Shown: piece by piece, positions 27,513-36,217 of the stretch
How positions within the stretch are numbered: the first letter of the stretch is position 1
Layout: each line of letters begins with the position of its first letter
Source: JADLHS01 sp964561105
GTDB lineage: Bacteria; Verrucomicrobiota; Verrucomicrobiia; Limisphaerales; JADLHS01
NCBI GenBank assembly: GCA_964561105.1
Contig: CAZLOH010000003.1
Location: 62,001 to 126,000, forward strand
Direction of reading: 5' to 3'
DNA length: 64,000 nucleotides
Notes under the pieces: model-generated
What the model saw: the letters and a program-made list of their open reading frames with translations, nothing else
What the model was told of the DNA's origin: nothing
Databases searched by the model: none
Translations under genes and position numbers: made by a program

Positions 27513-28322
27513 ATGAAACTGGCGAATCGGAATTGGCTGGGTGTCCTCGGCGGCCTGGGCTTGAGCCTGGTCTGCGGCTGCCAGCTGAGCGGCGGCAAAT
27601 CGGCGTCGGAATCGTTCCGGGTGATGACTTACAATATCCACCACGGCGAAGGGTTGGATGGCCAGGTGGACTTGAATCGCATTGCCGCACTCATTCGCCG
27701 TGAACGCGCGGACATCGTGGCGTTGCAGGAAGTGGACAAAGGCGTGCGGCGGACGGGCGGGCGTGATTTGCCGGCGGAACTGGCGGCGCTGACCGGGATG
27801 ACCTGTGTGTTCAGCAACAACTTTCATTTCCAAGGCAGCGAGTATGGCAATGCGGTGCTCACCCGTTTCCCGGTCGTGGCCGCCACCAACACGCTTTACC
27901 AGATGCTGCGCACCAATGAACAACGGGGACTGCTGCAAGTCACGCTGGCAACACCGGGGCGTAATTTGATCTTCATGGCCACGCACCTCGACTACCACGG
28001 CGACGATGCGGAACGTCTGCTCAACATCAGCGAGATCAGAGCGTTGGCCGAGCTACACGCGGGGACACCCGTAATCGTGTGCGGCGATTTCAACGCCTCG
28101 CCGGAAAGCCGGGTGCATCAGCGGATGACGGAGACGTTCATTGACGCCTGGGAACAGGTGGGGTCAGGCGAGGGTTGGACGTACTCCGCCAACCGCCCAC
28201 AGAAGCGGATTGACTACGTCTGGGCAACAAAGACCAGCCACATCACATCGCTCAACGCCCACGTTCCGACCAGCGATGCGTCGGATCATCTGCCATTGGT
28301 GGTGACGTTTCAGTTCCGGTAG
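27513..28322 (+). CDS. Endonuclease/exonuclease/phosphatase family lipoprotein
   Basis: 269 aa from the ATG at 27513, chosen because it gives a lipoprotein-type signal (GLSLVCGC); the frame is open upstream to 27432. EEP-fold motifs: FRVMTYNIHHGEG, IVALQEVDKG, FMATHLDYHGDDAER, VCGDFNASPES, RIDYVWAT, and the terminal SDHLPLVV. All metal and catalytic residues expected for this Mg-dependent phosphodiesterase fold appear present. Secreted members cleave phosphodiesters of nucleic acids, lipids or sugars; the substrate is unknown. Confidence 0.9.
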   Translation: MKLANRNWLGVLGGLGLSLVCGCQLSGGKSASESFRVMTYNIHHGEGLDGQVDLNRIAALIRRERADIVALQEVDKGVRRTGGRDLPAELAALTGMTCVFSNNFHFQGSEYGNAVLTRFPVVAATNTLYQMLRTNEQRGLLQVTLATPGRNLIFMATHLDYHGDDAERLLNISEIRALAELHAGTPVIVCGDFNASPESRVHQRMTETFIDAWEQVGSGEGWTYSANRPQKRIDYVWATKTSHITSLNAHVPTSDASDHLPLVVTFQFR

Positions 28323-28373
28323 GACGGGCGAATCAGATTGGTCTCAGGCACTGAAATGGAATAGGGTTTATCC

Positions 28374-28673
28374 ATGCGTGCTACGGACATTCAACAAATC
28401 GGGACAGAGCTGGCCATCCGCTGGGAGAACGGCAGCGAGAGTTTTATTCCACTGGAAAGGCTGCGGCGCGGCTGTCCGTGCGCGAGTTGCCAGGGCGAGG
28501 TGGATGTGCTGGGCAATCTGCACAAGGCACCCGACAAACCGCGCCCCGCCGGAGCTTTCGAGTTACGCCGGTTCGCGTTGGTGGGTGGATACGCCATTCA
28601 ACCGTTTTGGGCGGACGGACACAGCAGCGGCATCTTTTCCTTCGACTACCTGCAACGAATTGCCGGGAGTTGA
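28374..28673 (+). CDS. DUF971 domain protein
   Basis: 99 aa, the full DUF971 (gamma-butyrobetaine hydroxylase N-terminal-like) domain. Diagnostic: IRWENGSESFIPLERLRRGCPCASC, LVGGYAIQPFWADGHSSGIFSFDYL. The Cys-x-Cys-xx-Cys region probably binds zinc. Members are often encoded near iron-sulfur or Mrp-type genes; here the neighbours give no hint. Confidence 0.93.
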   Translation: MRATDIQQIGTELAIRWENGSESFIPLERLRRGCPCASCQGEVDVLGNLHKAPDKPRPAGAFELRRFALVGGYAIQPFWADGHSSGIFSFDYLQRIAGS

Positions 28674-28698
28674 GCTTCAGCCGGATTCTGCCTGGTAC

Positions 28699-28730
28699 AA
28701 AAAACACCGGCCTGGAAAACCAGGCCGGTG
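28699..28730 (-). terminator. Rho-independent terminator of the pilMNOPQ operon
   Basis: A perfect 11-bp stem CACCGGCCTGG/CCAGGCCGGTG with loop AAAA (28705-28730). On the minus strand it is followed by six U (28699-28704). It lies 36 bases after the pilQ stop. A plus-strand role for the DUF971 gene is less likely because no T run follows on that side. Confidence 0.85.
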
Positions 28731-28765
28731 AAGCGAGCGAGCAACTTGGCTCGTGACAATTCGGA

Positions 28766-30472
28766 TCAGTTGTTGGTTTCGGCGGCTTGCGCTGCCTTGG
28801 CCGCCTTGTCGGCCTTGATATCCGAGTAAGGCACGCCACTGTCCCAAGCCGACCAGTCCGGCCCATTGGATTCCGGCGGCGCCGGCGTTTTCAAGAAGTC
28901 CGACTTGGCAGGCTGGAAGTCTTCATCCTGCACGATCGTCGGCGTGATGAAGATGATCAGGTTGGACTGTTCGCGTTTCTTGTGATCTTGCCGGAACAGC
29001 AGGCCGAGATACGGAATGTCACCCAAGATCGGGACCTTGATGTAATCCTTGTTGACCTTGTCGCTGACGAGTCCGCCCAGGACGAGAGTATTCCCGCTGG
29101 GGATCATCACCTGCGTGTCAATACGGCGGATGTCATAAATGTCCGCTTCGTTCACGGTGCCAGCCACGATCTTCCGCGCGGTCGCGAAGACGCTGGAGAC
29201 TTCCGGGACGACGTGCAGGTTGACCGAGTTGTTCGCCGAGATACGCGGAGTGACCTTGAGGAGCACACCCAGGTTCGTGTAGGTGACTTCCGAGCCACCG
29301 GGCGATCCTTGCGTGCCGGCGGTGTTCTTGAAGATCGGTTGGGCGCGCGTAACCGAGAGGTCAGCGGTTTCGTTGTCCACCGTCACCGCGCGCGGGGTCG
29401 CGATCACTTTGGAGTCTGCGCTCTGGTTTAGGAAGGAAACGACTACGCTGAGTCCATCTGCATTCAAGAAGGCGGTGGCGGGATTAAACCCAGTGGCCCC
29501 GCTGTAGATAATTTTGGGATCGCCCAGGATTCCACCGATCGTGCCGGCGGTGGCCGGGATGGCAGCAGTCGGCGGGACCGTGGTATTGTCTGCCGGAGTG
29601 TAGGGTTGAGGGGGAATTCCAGGCAGCGCATTGTTACCATACGTGACATGCTGCGCTTTCAGCGTTCCGGACCAATCAATGCCCTTGATCGTTTCCGGAT
29701 TCTGGGAAGTCTCGAACAATTTGGCTTCGATCAAGACCTGCTTGGTCGGAGTGTCCAAACTGGCCAGCAGTTTGAAGGCTTCATCGAGTTCCTTTTCCGT
29801 GGCCGAGAGCACCAGTTGGCTCGTGCGCACGTCCGCCACCACCTTGCTGCGGCGGTCGGTGAACGTCGTTTGCACGGAGGCCAGCACGTTGCTGGGGGCG
29901 GCGTATTTCAACTGGTAGATGCGCGTCAAGAGCGGCTCGGCGGCGGCCGGGTCCTTGATGGTGACACGGGAGATCTTGGTCTTGGGATCATCCACGACCT
30001 GCAGGCCGTAGGTGGTGACCAGCGCGGTCAGGGCCTGACCGGCGGTGATGTTTTCCCAACGGATGGAGATGTTGGGTTGCGTCTTGATTTGTCCCCGTTC
30101 GTCCGGCTGGCCGTAGCCAACCTTCGGGTCCAGGATGTAATTGATGCCGGCCTGGCGCGCGAGGTTGTCAATCGCGGTGGTCAGCGGCACATCCTGGAAT
30201 TGGATGAGGGGAATGATGGCATCCGGCGCGGCGGCTGTCACTTCCTCGGCCGGTTTGGCTGCGGCCGCGTCGGCGGCTGGGGCGTTGGCATCCGCAGCGG
30301 GCGCGGCGGCTGGGGTGGTGTCCGCAGCAGGTGTGGCGGGTGGTGTGTCTGCGGCCGGTACCGCCGCCGGTGCCGGGTCGGCAGCCGGAGGGGCGGCGGG
30401 GTCATTCTGGGCCAGGGCCAGTGTGCAGGCGGCCAGCCCAACAAGTGTCACGATGGCGAGTTTCGCTTTCAT
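28766..30472 (-). CDS. pilQ: Secretin, PilQ/GspD family outer-membrane channel
   Basis: 568 aa. Signal peptide about 1-21, then a 60-residue Ala/Pro-rich linker (PAADPAPAAVPAADTPPA). An STN-like domain (IQFQDVPLTTAIDNLARQAG) and an N1-type domain (IYQLKYAAPSNVLASVQ, LVLSATEKELDEAFKLLASL) follow. The C-terminal secretin domain has IPSGNTLVLGGLVSD, VPILGDIPYLGLLFR and SNLIIFITPTIV. It is the last gene of the pilM-N-O-P-Q order and forms the outer-membrane pore for a type IV pilus or pseudopilus. Confidence 0.92.
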   Translation of the reverse strand: MKAKLAIVTLVGLAACTLALAQNDPAAPPAADPAPAAVPAADTPPATPAADTTPAAAPAADANAPAADAAAAKPAEEVTAAAPDAIIPLIQFQDVPLTTAIDNLARQAGINYILDPKVGYGQPDERGQIKTQPNISIRWENITAGQALTALVTTYGLQVVDDPKTKISRVTIKDPAAAEPLLTRIYQLKYAAPSNVLASVQTTFTDRRSKVVADVRTSQLVLSATEKELDEAFKLLASLDTPTKQVLIEAKLFETSQNPETIKGIDWSGTLKAQHVTYGNNALPGIPPQPYTPADNTTVPPTAAIPATAGTIGGILGDPKIIYSGATGFNPATAFLNADGLSVVVSFLNQSADSKVIATPRAVTVDNETADLSVTRAQPIFKNTAGTQGSPGGSEVTYTNLGVLLKVTPRISANNSVNLHVVPEVSSVFATARKIVAGTVNEADIYDIRRIDTQVMIPSGNTLVLGGLVSDKVNKDYIKVPILGDIPYLGLLFRQDHKKREQSNLIIFITPTIVQDEDFQPAKSDFLKTPAPPESNGPDWSAWDSGVPYSDIKADKAAKAAQAAETNN

Positions 30473-30689
30473 TTTTATTTTTTTATTTGTTCCGTGGTTG
30501 AGCTGTCCGAGTTCTCTGTTCTGATGCGGCTCAACGTGTGAGCGATTTTTAGCAGCCCCGATGCCACGTCGGGCTGCGGAGGAGAAACAAGCCCAAGATC
30601 GGTGCGTGCGTGCTACTTACGAAAGTGCTTGTCCACCTACGGGACAAGACTGTTTGCCGGCCTTGGGCGGCAACCGACGAAGACGTGGC
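30473..30689 (-). other. 217-bp structured spacer between pilP-like gene and pilQ
   Basis: The other genes of this operon are nearly contiguous, but this gap is long. It contains a hairpin of about 9 bp with one bulge (GCAGCCCCGA/TCGGGCTGC, 30552-30577), a CTTGTCC/GGACAAG hairpin near 30632-30652, and a GCCCAAG/CTTGGGC pair that would enclose the latter. No known riboswitch consensus could be matched. It may hold a second promoter or processing site. Confidence 0.4.
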
Positions 30690-31205
30690 TTACTTGGTGG
30701 GTGCGAGCCGGAGCTGACGCCGCTCGCCGCCGAGTTGTATCAGGACCGTACCCGCGGCTTTGTTGATTTCGAGACATTGAATGCTCAAGCGGCCCACCTT
30801 GGTCAGCACATCGTTGGTTTCGCCCACGGCGAACGTGGTCGTGTTGATGATGGCCAGTGGCTGTTCGGGCGTGCCGGAAATTCCGCGGAGAACAAATTCA
30901 GCCACCACCGGCGCGGGGCCGGTGTTTGCCACCACCGGTTTCTCACCATACGGGCGATCGGATTTGGGATAGAACGGATCCTTCCCCTCGGCGCTATTTT
31001 TGGGTTGAGTAAAAATGGCCTGCGGAATCGGCGGCTCCACGTACGGTGGCTGCACCGGAAAACTCCCCTCCGCTTTGGCGCCGGGACTCGCAGCGGCGAC
31101 CGTGTTGGTGGCCGCCGCGCGCCCGGTCATGCTCGAAATCACCAATGCGATAGCAGCGGCGATCAAGCCGATGCCCGCTCGGGAAAAGGAGGATCGTATT
31201 TTCAT
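30690..31205 (-). CDS. PilP/GspC-like exported protein of the pilus operon
   Basis: 171 aa with a signal or anchor helix (about 8-30), a Pro-rich linker (VQPPYVEPPIPQ), and a small C-terminal beta domain (AEFVLRGISGTPEQPLAIIN, SIQCLEINKAAGTVLIQLGG). This matches the layout of PilP and the HR domain of GspC, inner-membrane lipoprotein/periplasmic partners of the secretin. Assignment relies on position between pilO and pilQ and on the domain shape. Confidence 0.7.
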   Translation of the reverse strand: MKIRSSFSRAGIGLIAAAIALVISSMTGRAAATNTVAAASPGAKAEGSFPVQPPYVEPPIPQAIFTQPKNSAEGKDPFYPKSDRPYGEKPVVANTGPAPVVAEFVLRGISGTPEQPLAIINTTTFAVGETNDVLTKVGRLSIQCLEINKAAGTVLIQLGGERRQLRLAPTK

Positions 31206-31212
31206 TTCCAGT

Positions 31213-31800
31213 TCAAGGTTTGTCGGACTTGACGAGCGTGACGAGGTCCATTTTGAACGCCAGCTTCTCCCGGTCGCCCGGGTTGGGGCTATGGTTGAGA
31301 TCCAAAGTCAGATTGACCACGCGAACGAGGGGAAAGGCGTTCTCAAAGTCGGCGAGGAACTGACCCAGATCATGGTAGCAAGCCGTGCCGCCAATTTGCA
31401 TGGTGGCTTGTTTGTAGGGAAAATCGGGAATCAGATTGACCTCCGTCGCCGTGCTGATGGGACTGACTTGTGGGATCTCCACTTTGTAATTCTTCTGAAA
31501 CTGGCGCAAGTGGGTGTACATCCAGGAATACAAATCGCCGGTGGGCATGCCGGATTCCTTCTCGGTCAGGGACTGGGACGCCTGGGCATAAACTTTTTTC
31601 ACCAGATCATCGCGTTTCACCGCGTCCTCCATCTTCTTGAGTTGCACCTCGGCCGCGACCGTTTTGGCTTTCAAGTCCCGCAATTTGTCATACTGAAGTT
31701 TGACCAGGCCAAAACCCAGGCCGCCCAGCACGGCGGCGGTGCCCAGGACCACCAGAATCAACTGGTTGCGTTTTTCTTTGGAAAGCTTGCCTAGTTTCAT
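31213..31800 (-). CDS. pilO: PilO-like inner-membrane pilus assembly protein
   Basis: 195 aa: short cytoplasmic N-terminus, one membrane helix (about 13-31, LILVVLGTAAVLGGLGFGL), a coiled coil (LRDLKAKTVAAEVQLKKMEDAVKR), and a ferredoxin-like periplasmic domain (ATMQIGGTACYHDLGQFLADFENAFPLVRVVNL...). The start overlaps the pilN stop by 4 bases. PilN and PilO form the inner-membrane alignment complex. Confidence 0.85.
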   Translation of the reverse strand: MKLGKLSKEKRNQLILVVLGTAAVLGGLGFGLVKLQYDKLRDLKAKTVAAEVQLKKMEDAVKRDDLVKKVYAQASQSLTEKESGMPTGDLYSWMYTHLRQFQKNYKVEIPQVSPISTATEVNLIPDFPYKQATMQIGGTACYHDLGQFLADFENAFPLVRVVNLTLDLNHSPNPGDREKLAFKMDLVTLVKSDKP

Positions 31801-32471
31801 CGCTTTTTCTCCGGGAGCCTACATTCCAGACTAAAGAGCACGATCGCCCGGCCAGACTCCGGAGAGACTTGCGGGGCCGAGAGGGATTTGAGGCTGATCT
31901 GATTTGAACCTCCCAACAGGGACTCGAAATAGGGATTTTTCGCCAAAGCGGCCTTGTAGCGGGCCACCTGTTCGCCGGGACTGGGCGAAGAATCACTACC
32001 GTCCAGCGTCACCACGATTTTTTCCGTGCTGCTCCCTGGTTTGGCCGGGGTTATTTTCGCTCCGTTGGTGCGCGCCTTCGTTCCCTCCACCAACGCGTAG
32101 GTCTGATCCACCTTCACCTGGGAAAGCCGGATGTCATCCACCACGGAATGTTGCAAGGCATTCAGGAGATTGGCATTTAGAAAACGATTCGTGGCCAGAT
32201 TGTGGAGGGAAATCAGCCGGTAGTTGGCATCGGTGATTTTTGCCTGCGTCTCGGTGACTTCCTTGTATTTGTCCGCCCGGGCTTTCATCTGCGCCTCCAC
32301 CTGGCTGTATTGCTGGTTGGCGATGAGCGCGCGAAGCTGCAGAGAACTGACCCAAACGAGCATCAGCGCGGTGAGCAACGCTCCGATCCAGAGGGCGCGC
32401 TTGACCGGATCGCGGCGACGGACTTCTTCCGCCGCCTGGGCTTCAGCAAGGAGATTGAGACGAATGGGCAT
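31797..32471 (-). CDS. pilN: PilN-like pilus assembly protein
   Basis: 224 aa. Opens MPIRLNLLAEAQAAEEVRRR; the INLL-like motif here (RLNLL) is the segment that docks into PilM. One membrane helix (about 27-48) is followed by a coiled coil and a periplasmic domain (TNRFLNANLLNALQHSVVDDIRLSQVKV). It starts 15 bases downstream of the pilM stop. Confidence 0.85.
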   Translation of the reverse strand: MPIRLNLLAEAQAAEEVRRRDPVKRALWIGALLTALMLVWVSSLQLRALIANQQYSQVEAQMKARADKYKEVTETQAKITDANYRLISLHNLATNRFLNANLLNALQHSVVDDIRLSQVKVDQTYALVEGTKARTNGAKITPAKPGSSTEKIVVTLDGSDSSPSPGEQVARYKAALAKNPYFESLLGGSNQISLKSLSAPQVSPESGRAIVLFSLECRLPEKKR

Positions 32472-32486
32472 AAGCGAGGGATTCGT

Positions 32487-33548
32487 TCACAAAGCCGCCA
32501 CGGCCGCCCCGATGGCCACGGCCAGTTGCGGGGAAACATGTTCGATTTCCCCGGTCTGTTGGGGGGGTAGTTCCAATTTCAAGAAAGAGGTCGGATTCCA
32601 GTTTCGGACTTCGATCATCAACTCTTGCTGGAGCAGTTGGGTGACAAATTCCGAACGGGTCGAGCCACCGGTCAGGTAAACTCCCGAGACCGGGCAATCC
32701 TGTTGATGCTCGAAAAAGTCCACCGAGGCGCGCAGTTCGCGACCCAGGGGCGTGAGGACCGATTCCAGGATGGACTGAACCTCTGCCGGCATCCCGATCT
32801 TGATGCCTTCCGCCTCAGCGTAGCTGGTACTCATGGCTTCACCGATGGCCGCCGTCAGCCGATCACCACCGATGGCGACGACGCGACTTAAAATCAATTC
32901 TCCCTGCTTGAGTATGCAGATGGACGTGGATCGATAGCCAACATCCACCAGCGCGACCACCTCGTTCGCAAACGCATCCGGCATCGCCATCTCAAACGCG
33001 TTGACGGGACCGATCAGCCCCGGAAGGATGTGATCCGGCGTCAACCCGGCGCTGCGGGCGCTGCTGACGTAATCGTCAATGAGCTGTTTCTTGCCGCCGG
33101 CCACCAGGATTTTCTGCTTGGCCGCCGCTCCGCCCGGCTTTCCGGCCTCACCGGATTGCGGCAGGAAGTGACAATCAAACACGTAGTTGGACAAATCCTG
33201 TTGCAGATAATTGCGGGAATTGTGTTTGAGAATCATGCGCATGTCGTCCAGCGGCATGCGCGGCATGTCCACGTGGCGGACCAGGGCATCGTTGACGTTG
33301 GTGGTCAGGGACGCGAGCCGGGTCTTGGCGGCCAGCGCCTGATTCACGGCCTTGAGATGTTCCGCGAGCAATTCGGGTGAGAGCACCTTCTCGAAAATCG
33401 GCGCGTCCACAATCGCGAAACCGCTCAAAACCAGGGCGTCGCCCTGGCGTTGGAGATAAACCGCCTTGGTGGCGCGACTGCCCAGATCAATCCCCAGCAT
33501 CTGGTCTCGCTTCCTCTTTGCTCCGCTGACAGTAAATGGCAGGGCCAT
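32487..33548 (-). CDS. pilM: PilM-like actin-fold pilus assembly ATPase
   Basis: 353 aa cytoplasmic protein of the FtsA/actin fold. Phosphate-1 motif MLGIDLGSRATKAVYLQ, then ALVDVGYRSTSICILKQGELI and the adenosine motif VYLTGGSTRSEFVTQLLQQE. It binds the N-terminal peptide of PilN and connects the cytoplasmic motor to the PilNOPQ envelope complex. First gene of the operon. The extension platform PilC and the motors PilB/PilT are not in the window. Confidence 0.9.
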   Translation of the reverse strand: MALPFTVSGAKRKRDQMLGIDLGSRATKAVYLQRQGDALVLSGFAIVDAPIFEKVLSPELLAEHLKAVNQALAAKTRLASLTTNVNDALVRHVDMPRMPLDDMRMILKHNSRNYLQQDLSNYVFDCHFLPQSGEAGKPGGAAAKQKILVAGGKKQLIDDYVSSARSAGLTPDHILPGLIGPVNAFEMAMPDAFANEVVALVDVGYRSTSICILKQGELILSRVVAIGGDRLTAAIGEAMSTSYAEAEGIKIGMPAEVQSILESVLTPLGRELRASVDFFEHQQDCPVSGVYLTGGSTRSEFVTQLLQQELMIEVRNWNPTSFLKLELPPQQTGEIEHVSPQLAVAIGAAVAAL

Positions 33549-33789
33549 GTGCGTTGTTAACTAGTTCACAATTTGTTTGCAAGAATCATCTTCCCGTTAC
33601 CTGACATTGACTTGCACAAACGTCAGGATGTCGTCTGACCGAGCAGCAAACAGGCCAGACGCCGGCGGCGGCGGGAAAAGGGCCGTTGTCGCGCCACCAG
33701 TGGAAGCGATCCACCCGCGCCGTCATTTTTTTTGGACACGCGCCTGTCCGAAAGACAAAGCGGCGATTCAACCTTAAAACCGCAACCGG

Positions 33790-33987
33790 AATCCGAGGGA
33801 AGAAGCCGTAACCACGAATGGACACAGTGTCCACAAACACCAGATGCCAGCCGAAACCGGATTCAACCGGTCCCTGCCACGAACCCGGCGACAGCTTTAC
33901 GACCGGTTGGGTGAAGTGGTAAACGGCAAACAACGTCGCGCCGATCAGCGGGAAATGAATCAGCGGCTCACGCAGCAAACGTTTCAT
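33790..33987 (-). pseudogene. Remnant of a peptidyl-prolyl isomerase-like gene with internal deletion
   Basis: The frame from the ATG at 33987 begins KRLLREPLIHFPLIGATLFA, a typical N-terminal anchor of parvulin-type (PpiC) proteins. After some 30 residues it jumps to LSPGSWQGPVESGFGWHLVF, which resembles the end of the parvulin domain of the same family. About 200 residues of the usual middle are missing. Downstream of about 33790 the frame continues without family features to 33586. I infer an in-frame deletion followed by decay. Confidence 0.55.
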
Positions 33988-34053
33988 GGAGTGAATCCGT
34001 CATGGTTGGAGCAAGACCGGCAAATCAGGCAAAAAAATTGAGGCAAAAACATA

Positions 34054-34941
34054 AGAGCCTGTTTGAAAACTCATGAATGGGGTGCCAGACGGGCGAGCAT
34101 GAGTCGGATCATGACCAGGTACACCATGGTTTCGCCGGTGTGCGCCTGGCGTTCGTAATCGCGGCTGAGGCGACGATAGCGGTTGAACCAGCCAAACGTG
34201 CGCTCCACCACCCAGCGACGGGGCAACACCTTGAAGGTGTGCAGTTCGGTGCGTTTGACAATCTCCACCGTGCAACGCCATGTCGCCAAGGCCCAGGCCA
34301 CCAGGGTGCCGGCGTAGCCGCCGTCGGCCCAAAGGTGTTTGACCCGCCGCCGCGTGCGCCGGCCAAAATGTTTGTCCAACAGTTGCCGGGCGGCGTCGCG
34401 GTCCTGAATGTTGGCGGGCAGCACCATCACCAACAACACCAGCCCCAGCGTGTCCACCAGCAGATGGCGTTTGCGGCCGTTGATCTTCTTGCCCGCATCG
34501 TAGCCCCGCTCGTCGCTGCATTCGCTGCTCTTGACGCTCTGGCTGTCCACGATTGCCGCGCTCGGCTGGGATTCCCGATTCGCGGCCACACGCACTTGCT
34601 GGCGCAGGCGCGTGTGAATGGTTTCCCACAGCCCGTTCTTCTTCCATTGGCGGAAGTAGTGATAGACTGTGCTCCACGGGGCAAAGTCCGTGGGCAGGTT
34701 GCGCCACTGGCAGGAGGTGCGCATCAGATAGAACATCGCATTGAGGAGTTCGCGGTAGGTGTGTTCGCGCGGGCGTCCGGTCTTGCCAGGTTTGGGAAAG
34801 AACGGTTGGAGCAGTTGCCATTCGGGGTCGGTCAGATCGCTGGTATATCGCATCCCCAGCATATAGGGGATCCCTTTCCAAGGTTCCAGCCTTAATTTTC
34901 CCCATGTTTTCAGCCATTTCTTGAGTTTTCAAACAGGCTCT
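34054..34941 (-). mobile_element. Complete IS5-family insertion sequence, 888 bp
   Basis: Perfect 20-bp terminal inverted repeats AGAGCCTGTTTGAAAACTCA (34054-34073) and its inverse (34922-34941). TA is present on both sides (34052-34053 and 34942-34943), consistent with a 2-bp target duplication as reported for the IS427 subgroup. One full-length transposase gene is inside. The intact ends and frame suggest recent insertion. Confidence 0.9.
34071..34862 (-). CDS. IS5-family DDE transposase
   Basis: 263 aa. N-terminal DUF4096-type domain (SDLTDPEWQLLQPFFPKP, REHTYRELLNAMFYLMRTSC, WRNLP) followed by the DDE domain: Asp in AAIVDSQSVKSSE, Asp in HLWADGGYAG, Glu in RRWVVERTFGWFNRYRRLSRD. All three catalytic residues are present in one frame. 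The gene uses GTG/ATG-rich starts near 34862 (MLGMRYTSDL); the stop overlaps the left inverted repeat. Confidence 0.95.
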   Translation of the reverse strand: MLGMRYTSDLTDPEWQLLQPFFPKPGKTGRPREHTYRELLNAMFYLMRTSCQWRNLPTDFAPWSTVYHYFRQWKKNGLWETIHTRLRQQVRVAANRESQPSAAIVDSQSVKSSECSDERGYDAGKKINGRKRHLLVDTLGLVLLVMVLPANIQDRDAARQLLDKHFGRRTRRRVKHLWADGGYAGTLVAWALATWRCTVEIVKRTELHTFKVLPRRWVVERTFGWFNRYRRLSRDYERQAHTGETMVYLVMIRLMLARLAPHS

Positions 34942-35126
34942 TAGAGTTGTCTGGAGTTCATTTTTGCCGCCATCTTCTTGCCGCTTCCCCGTCGCCCGGC
35001 GCGACAACGATTCGACTTGATCAGAGCGAAACAGAGGCAACCAGGCGAACGATTCAGCTCTGTTTTCCCGGTTTGCAATGGAGGCCAGAACGAACGCCAC
35101 GCCTGCCAGTCGGCTGCGGTTGGTTT

Positions 35127-35849
35127 TCATTGGGTTTGAGTGGCTTGAGGGAAGCGGGTTTTGGGTGTGCCGGCCAGCTCCGGGTGCGTTTTCGGTTTGA
35201 TTTGGTCGGATTTGGTTGGAGAACCCGGCCCATTCGACACCAGCTGGCCAGACTTGCATTGACGCAGCAGGGCGAACGCAGCTTCGAACGCCTGCCGTAC
35301 CTCCGGCCATTGCTTCACTTCCTCCATCACCGTTTCCAACGCGCGCAATTCGTCCTCTTTGTTCGCTTCGGCAAACCGCTTCAGTTCCAAACGCAAGCGC
35401 CCGGCAAAATGGTCGCCTCGCCGCAACCCCACGATGTCCTGGCAGAGTGTCCGCAACCCGCGCGCCTTGCGCCGAAATTCCTCGCTCAGCTCGCCGTCCC
35501 ATCGCGAAATCAACGCCGCGTATCTCGACGACAACACCACGGCCAGATGATCCGTCAATGAACCTCCGGCCGCGTCGGTTAAATCGTTTGCCTCGGCCGC
35601 CAGTTCGCGGGCGCACGCCAGTGTTTCCTGTCGCGCCAGCCAGTCCTGATAGCCCCGTTGTTTCCACTCGGAAAGATTCTGCTCGGTGATTCCCCGCCCG
35701 TCAAAATCCTCAGCGAGGACGCGCCTTGTTTCCGGCAACGTGTTCAACCATTTCACCAACCGTACGCCCGGCTCACCGTTCGCCATCCGGCAATTGAGTT
35801 GCTCGCGAAGCTCGCGCGGCAACCGGGCAATCTTTCCGGTGCGTGTCAT
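35127..35849 (-). CDS. Mu gp27-like (DUF3486-like) multicopy hypothetical protein
   Basis: 240 aa. Opens TGKIARLPRELREQLNCRMA, with GEPGVRLVKWLN, DFDGRGITEQNLSEWKQRGY and a predicted helical remainder. This N-terminal pattern resembles the DUF3486 protein of Mu-like phages, and related genes recur in many copies in verrucomicrobial genomes (recalled, not searched). The last 35 residues are Pro/Thr/Lys-rich. Function unknown; the opening looks like a DNA-binding HTH. Two small overlapping genes precede it on the same strand. Confidence 0.75.
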   Translation of the reverse strand: MTRTGKIARLPRELREQLNCRMANGEPGVRLVKWLNTLPETRRVLAEDFDGRGITEQNLSEWKQRGYQDWLARQETLACARELAAEANDLTDAAGGSLTDHLAVVLSSRYAALISRWDGELSEEFRRKARGLRTLCQDIVGLRRGDHFAGRLRLELKRFAEANKEDELRALETVMEEVKQWPEVRQAFEAAFALLRQCKSGQLVSNGPGSPTKSDQIKPKTHPELAGTPKTRFPQATQTQ

Positions 35850-35989
35850 GGTTGTCCTTCTCCGCGTCGGGGAGAAGGTGGCTGAAAGCCGGATGAGGTG
35901 CGGCGCACAAACGGTGCAAATGCACCGAGGTGAGGTGTCGAATCCCAGTTCTCAATCTTAGTCATAATCCATCTTCAATCTCCTATCGG

Positions 35990-36217
35990 CTACCTTCTGA
36001 CTTTCCCACTGGCTTCATGTTGGCCGTCCGCAAGGACTTCATTCGGTGCGCAGCCAAAGAGCGCCAGCCGCACGCGTGTGAGCTTCTCCTCTTCACGACG
36101 CAACGATTCCGGGTCCTCGCTGGGGTCGGGCCGCAACCACGCTGCCAGAACATCAAAAACGTCTCGCGGTTGCCGTCTCCGTTTCGGTCGAACCTGATGA
36201 TTGTGGCCGGGGCTCAT
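35990..36217 (-). CDS. Small hypothetical protein of the gp27-like module
   Basis: 75 aa, Arg/Glu-rich (PRDVFDVLAAWLRPDPSEDP, LRREEEKLTRVRLALFG). It overlaps the preceding 87-aa frame by 65 bases and lies 140 bases before the gp27-like gene. No family is recognised. It is included because its composition is protein-like and the order is compact. Confidence 0.45.
   Translation of the reverse strand: MSPGHNHQVRPKRRRQPRDVFDVLAAWLRPDPSEDPESLRREEEKLTRVRLALFGCAPNEVLADGQHEASGKVRR

Larger units (their letters stand above)
34028..34982. repeat. GGCAAAAARATGG palindromic repeat interrupted by the insertion sequence
   Basis: The left side (34028-34052) reads GGCAAAAAAATTGAGGCAAA and on; the right side (34958-34982) is its approximate inverse, with TTTTTGCCGCCATCTTCTTG. 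Joined without the insertion sequence they make one palindrome of the same family as the hairpins in the array at 43733-44640. Confidence 0.55.

Noticed and set aside
27363..27998. Minus-strand frame of 211 codons
   Set aside because: Opposite the EEP-family gene, which has all motifs of its fold.
30473..30689. Cyclic di-GMP riboswitch before pilQ
   Set aside because: Hairpins are present but the conserved GEMM core could not be matched on either strand.
34052..34943. Three-base TAA target duplication for the IS
   Set aside because: The flanks read TAA on the left and TTA on the right, so only TA is shared as a direct repeat.
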